Origin: CAIVAT01 sp964387205
Lineage (GTDB): Bacteria > Bacteroidota > Bacteroidia > Bacteroidales > FEN-979
DNA length: 49,631 bases
Reading direction: 5' to 3'
Assembly (NCBI GenBank): GCA_964387205.1
Contig: CAYLVY010000009.1
Span: 1-49,631 of the forward strand
Shown: one piece after another, positions 46,337 through 49,631 of the stretch
How positions within the stretch are numbered: position 1 is the first letter of the stretch
Layout of the letters: each line of letters opens with the position of its first letter
Notes under the pieces: model-generated
Told to the model about the DNA's origin: nothing
The model's input: only the letters and a program-made list of their open reading frames with translations
The model's database searches: none
Made by a program: the position numbers and the translations under genes

Positions 46337-46344
46337 TAATTTTG
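46337..46344 (+). promoter_or_regulatory. Candidate -7 promoter element for the radical SAM gene
   Basis: TAATTTTG matches TAnnTTTG on the plus strand. Transcription would then begin near 46350, which leaves room for coding from about 46383 but would give an unusually long leader for the first canonical start at 46545. Confidence 0.5.
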
Positions 46345-46382
46345 CAGCAGGCAAAGTTCTGAAAACTTACCCACAAACCTAA

Positions 46383-47369
46383 ATTACAATCGTTATTTTA
46401 CCAACAGGAAGCATCGACCCCCGTCCTCATGACCTTGCTGAATTCCGTGAGGCGTTATCCGATTGCCATTGCTGTCCGCATGAATGTCATGCTGACCGCA
46501 CCCGCGGCAAAACCGGTTATTGTCACAGCGACGATTCATTCAACGTGGCCTCTGTTTGCCTTCATCGGGGTGAGGAACCGGTCATCAGCGGGCCCGATGG
46601 TATCTGTAATATTTTCTTTACCAACTGCAATCTCCGCTGTATCTATTGTCAAAACCACCAGATTTCAGATCACCGGATCAGCCGCGCATCTACCGCTGTG
46701 ACACTCGGATCGGTGGTCAGCCAGGTCATATCAATGCTCGAAAGGGGGATCACCCATGTGGGGTTTGTATCCCCTTCCCATTTCATCCCGCAGGTGAAGA
46801 TGTTGATCAGAACCATCCGAAGGATGGGATATAGTCCGGTATGGGTCTATAATACCAATGCCTACGACCGTGCCGAAACATTGCGATCCCTGGAGGGTAT
46901 GATTGATGTGTATCTCCCCGATCTTAAGTATATGGAAGGTGATCTATCCGCTTCTTTATCCGGTGCAGCCGATTATCCTGAAGTTGCTTCGGCTGCACTC
47001 AGGGAGATGTTCCGGCAGAAAGGAAGCGCCTTACACCTGGATGACCGCGATACTGCCTTGTCCGGGCTGATCGTCCGTCATCTTGTCCTGCCAGGACAGG
47101 TTGGCAACAGTCAGAAAGTGATCCGGTTCCTGGCTGCAGAGCTATCCCCGAAGATCCATCTGTCGCTGATGGCCCAATACTACCCGGTGAAGAGGGTGTC
47201 TGGCCATCCAACATTGAAGAGAACTATTTTTGCGTCAGAATATCAACAGGTTATAGATGAGATGGAAAGTTGTAGTATTCATCGCGGTTGGGTGCAGGAT
47301 GTTGAAAGCAGTGAATTCTACCGGCCCGATTTCGAAAATGATCATCCTTTTGAACAGCAGTATAAATAA
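46383..47369 (+). CDS. Radical SAM protein, PflA-like, start unclear
   Basis: A radical SAM enzyme of the pyruvate-formate-lyase-activating-like group (COG1313-type). The cluster motif is CNLRCIYCQN; PLPDLKYM-like and DVESSEFYRP segments follow. The first canonical start is GTG 46545 (274 residues), but the conserved Cys-rich N-terminus typical of this group continues upstream in the same frame: DCHCCPHECHADRTRGKTG, then GYCHSDDSFNVASVCLHRGEE. That frame is open back to a TAA at 46378-46380 and has no ATG, GTG or TTG before 46545. Either a non-standard start (ATT 46383 or ATC 46389) or a missed frameshift at the 5' end is needed. The function of the group is unclear. It precedes the GMP reductase-like gene by 20 bases. 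Confidence 0.85.
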   Translation: MTIVILPTGSIDPRPHDLAEFREALSDCHCCPHECHADRTRGKTGYCHSDDSFNVASVCLHRGEEPVISGPDGICNIFFTNCNLRCIYCQNHQISDHRISRASTAVTLGSVVSQVISMLERGITHVGFVSPSHFIPQVKMLIRTIRRMGYSPVWVYNTNAYDRAETLRSLEGMIDVYLPDLKYMEGDLSASLSGAADYPEVASAALREMFRQKGSALHLDDRDTALSGLIVRHLVLPGQVGNSQKVIRFLAAELSPKIHLSLMAQYYPVKRVSGHPTLKRTIFASEYQQVIDEMESCSIHRGWVQDVESSEFYRPDFENDHPFEQQYK

Positions 47370-47389
47370 TAATTTCAACCCGATCAACT

Positions 47390-48490
47390 ATGAAAACAAA
47401 TTATACCGGCTACCTTTTGTCTTCATTGAAATTCGATTTCGATGACATGCTTATCAAACCAGCCACTACCAGTGATATATCCTCGCGCAAGGAGATTAAA
47501 GTGCTGGATGATAATGGCATGCTTCCACTTTTTACCGCCCCGATGGATACTGTAACCGATCTGGAGCACCGCCATTTTTTCACCGCCAACCTCATTTATC
47601 CGGTTATTCCGCGCACACAGACGCGCTCGTTTGGGATTGAAGATTGTGTAAAAGTCGGGGGATGGATTGCCTTAAGCCTCGATCAGTTCGACAGGATTTT
47701 CGCCCATAATACTATTCCGGCAGAAGCGGAGCCACTGACCGTTTGCATTGATATCGCCAACGGTCATATGAAACGGTTGCTGGAAACAGTCATGACTGCC
47801 AAAGCCAGGCATAGTAGCCGTTTATTGCTGATGGTTGGTAATGTTGCCCATCCGGATACTTTTGTGGAGTTATCGCGGGCTGGCGCCGATTTTGTTCGTG
47901 TGGGTGTCGGCAATGGCTCCGGATGCAGCACTTCGGTGCATACCGGTATCGGGTATCCGCTGGCCTCGCTCATTCACGATATTAATCTGGAAAAGAGACA
48001 GCATGACCTACGGTTTGCCCGAGTAGTGGCCGACGGCGGGATCAGGAAATATGCCGATATCATCAAAGCGCTGGCTCTTGGCGCCGATTATGTGATGTGC
48101 GGCGGAATTTTCAATAAAGCGCTGGAATCGGCCGGTCATACTTTTGCCGCCAATAAAAAGTTTGAAGGTTACACTGTTCCGGGCGACCGGGTGGATCAAT
48201 ATTGCGAAGAGGTGAGCACCGCCTTTCGGATGGGCTCACTCTTCTATAAAAAATTCAGGGGGATGAGTACCAAAGAGGTGCAGGCGCACCTTGGTAATGA
48301 ACTACGCAGCTCGGAAGGTGTAACCCGCATGATACAGGTGGAATACACCCTTCCGGGCTGGGTAGAGAACTTCCGCGACTATCTCTCCTCAGCTATGTCC
48401 TATACCGGTGCCTTTACCCTCAGGGAGTTTATCGGCAAACCGGAATGGAACCTCATTACGCAGCATAGTTTCGGAAGATTTAACAAATGA
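47390..48490 (+). CDS. GMP reductase / IMP dehydrogenase family enzyme
   Basis: A 366-residue (beta/alpha)8 enzyme of the IMPDH/GMPR family, lacking the CBS domains of most IMP dehydrogenases. The active-site loop GNGSGCSTSVHTGIGYP holds Cys179 and Thr181; TGIGYP fits the GMP reductase pattern TGVGYP. Further GMPR-like signs are the FRGMSTKE segment and RSSEG (Glu309) near the C-terminus, and ARVVADGGIRKYADIIKAL plus YVMCGGIF are the phosphate-binding segments. The usual TT/TR after the Cys is replaced by ST, so it is a divergent member. The probable reaction is NADPH-dependent GMP to IMP conversion in purine salvage; an IMPDH-like direction cannot be ruled out. Likely co-transcribed with the radical SAM gene. 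Confidence 0.88.
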   Translation: MKTNYTGYLLSSLKFDFDDMLIKPATTSDISSRKEIKVLDDNGMLPLFTAPMDTVTDLEHRHFFTANLIYPVIPRTQTRSFGIEDCVKVGGWIALSLDQFDRIFAHNTIPAEAEPLTVCIDIANGHMKRLLETVMTAKARHSSRLLLMVGNVAHPDTFVELSRAGADFVRVGVGNGSGCSTSVHTGIGYPLASLIHDINLEKRQHDLRFARVVADGGIRKYADIIKALALGADYVMCGGIFNKALESAGHTFAANKKFEGYTVPGDRVDQYCEEVSTAFRMGSLFYKKFRGMSTKEVQAHLGNELRSSEGVTRMIQVEYTLPGWVENFRDYLSSAMSYTGAFTLREFIGKPEWNLITQHSFGRFNK

Positions 48491-48501
48491 CCATTATCTG
48501 G

Positions 48502-48525
48502 NNNNNNNNNNNNNNNNNNNNNNNN
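48502..48525. other. Assembly gap (24 N) between two convergent genes
   Basis: Twenty-four Ns follow the GMP reductase-like stop at 48490 and hide the last residues and stop codon of the T9SS cargo gene. The true length is unknown. Confidence 0.9.
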
Positions 48526-49631
48526 CTTTTACCACCCTGATAAAATATACCCCATGCGGAACATCGGTGATGGTGAACAAGTGCTGTTTTTCATTCAGCA
48601 TACGGGTTGAAAGGAGTTTTTCACCCCTCATTCCGTAAATGTCTACATAGACAATCCCGTCCGAAGATTCGCCACGCTGGGCCAGGGTAAAAGTTCCCGT
48701 GGTAGGATTGGGCCATATCGCGAATCCGGATTCCGCCTCTGCAGTGGAAAAGCCGGTTTCGGTAGCCACGGCGACCATGGCCGGGGGCAGGCTGCCGCAA
48801 TAAGCGTTGGTAGTGGTAATATATCCATGCATGTACCCGCCGTTTTGAACCGTTGTACCGTCAAGATAGCGGATCTTCATGCCGGCGATCATAATGGCAG
48901 AGGCTCCGCTGTTCACGGTAAAAGTCGTTCCTCCGCCAGCCACCGTAATGGTATTACTGGCATCGAAGCAAAGCGACAAAGGAGATGGAATATTACCGGT
49001 TACGGTATTATTGGTGACAACCACGATCATGTTGATCGCGTTCGAGGTGGCCGGACTTCCGGAAGGACAGGCATACGAGGAGGTCATCACGCAAGTAACC
49101 TGATCATTGTAAGAAGGCACGTAAGAATAGGTAGAAAGCCCTGTACCCACGTTACCTCCGTTTACCTTCCATTGATAAGCGGGAGATGCTCCTCCGTTGA
49201 CCGGGGTGGCGGTGAAAGTCACGTAATTGCCCGGTGGGGTGGGGTTGGCCGATGCCACGACGGATACACTGGCCGGAAGGGTCGGCAGTACGGTGATACC
49301 TACTCCGCTGTTCACGGTGGATCCCAAAGCATCTGTTACGATGACATAATAAGAGGTTGTGGAAGCAGGTGTGGCCACAGGGTTAACGATACCGGGGTCA
49401 GATAGCCCGGTAGTCGGGGACCACAGGTAAGTGAAGGGGCCCAACCCCCCGGTTTGAGTCACATTGAGTTGCGAAGTGAGCCCGGAACAGACAGAGGAGG
49501 GAGTGGCGGTAGCCACAGCCGTCAGGGTGGGCACCCAGTTCAACCGGTTGAATGGGTCGCTGTCAAAGGCCTCACCGGAGAATCCGCCGCTGAAATCGAC
49601 AAAATAGACCGTACCGCTCTTTAAACTTTTG
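48526..49631 (-). CDS. T9SS cargo protein with PKD/Ig-like domains, both ends missing
   Basis: The frame is open from the right edge to the N gap, so both ends are absent. Visible in order: FSGGFSGEAFDSDPFNRLNW, two PKD/Ig-like domains (YLWSPTTGLSDPGIVNP; YQWKVNGGNVGTGLSTYSYV), then the region SPLSLCFDASNTITVAGGG, reminiscent of lipid- or adhesion-associated repeats, and a type IX secretion sorting domain (FAIWPNPTTGTFTLA, VYVDIYGMRGEKLLS, ITDVPHGVYFIRVVK). The final basic motif is lost in the gap. Type A sorting domains direct proteins through T9SS to the surface or medium. No enzymatic domain is visible in this part. This is the only sorting domain seen, so the organism probably has T9SS, although its machinery is not in the window. 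Confidence 0.88.

Noticed and set aside
46429..46701. ATG-started open frame at the 5' end of the radical SAM gene
   Set aside because: It covers the radical SAM motif in the wrong frame; the Cys-rich leader and CNLRCIYC lie in the other frame. It could only matter if a frameshift joins the two.
1..49631. tRNA or rRNA genes, CRISPR arrays, insertion sequences, phage genes
   Set aside because: No cloverleaf-like or rRNA-like segments, no regularly spaced repeats, no transposase or integrase motifs were seen; the intergenic regions are all short.

Overview
The window looks like a chromosomal piece of a Bacteroidota genome, most likely an uncultured Bacteroidales-type organism. The reasons are the family content (GH92, GH2, GH31 and GH172 enzymes, IgA-peptidase M64, a T9SS C-terminal sorting domain, SPOR and CAP domains), the scarcity of Shine-Dalgarno sites, and ten perfect TAnnTTTG motifs (the Bacteroidetes -7 promoter element) just upstream of start codons. 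Three runs of N (4101-4110, 9395-9404, 48502-48525) suggest a draft or metagenome assembly. No rRNA, tRNA, CRISPR array, insertion sequence, phage gene or SusC/SusD pair was seen. Genes are packed tightly, convergent pairs are separated by only 3-31 bases, and no intergenic stretch exceeds 300 bases.

Layout. (1) 1-12559, minus strand: a giant secreted beta-helix protein (reading frame broken by an assembly gap and one frameshift), then a GH31 alpha-glucosidase and a transglutaminase-fold lipoprotein that runs off the left edge. (2) 12741-16178: an outer-membrane beta-barrel protein, an M64 metallopeptidase and a lipoprotein aldose 1-epimerase. (3) 16210-19179, minus: class II aldolase (rhaD-like), galactokinase and PPK2 in one run. 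(4) 19315-27287, plus: a CPA1 antiporter, then GH2 beta-mannosidase, GH92 alpha-mannosidase and an EamA transporter. (5) 27299-29717, minus: M23 peptidase and a membrane metallophosphoesterase. (6) 29836-35143, plus: a sodium/solute symporter, a 70-residue membrane protein, an Ogt-type DNA repair protein and a fused (beta/alpha)-barrel/SUMF1 protein, with very tight or overlapping junctions. (7) 35150-46328, mostly minus: CAP-SPOR protein, GH172 lipoprotein, two paralogous GH63/GH37-like (alpha/alpha)6 enzymes separated by an AhpD-like gene, a 1183-residue debranching-enzyme-like protein and a HAD phosphatase. (8) 46383-48490, plus: a radical SAM PflA-like protein whose start cannot be placed, and a GMP reductase-like enzyme. 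(9) 48526-49631, minus: the C-terminal part of a T9SS cargo protein.

How it fits together. Most of the window is devoted to harvesting external glycans. Exported enzymes (GH31, GH2, GH92, GH172, two GH63-like, one debranching-like and one barrel-SUMF1 fusion) would release monosaccharides; a lipoprotein mutarotase, a sodium symporter, galactokinase and a class II aldolase would equilibrate, import and catabolise them. The GH2-GH92 pair points to mannose-containing glycans such as N-glycans or mannans, and galM/galK to galactose. The part most worth following as possibly undescribed is 32306-45663: several large exported proteins of poorly characterised glycosidase-like families, with no SusC/SusD pair and no recognisable regulator. 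Its shared function is inference from context.
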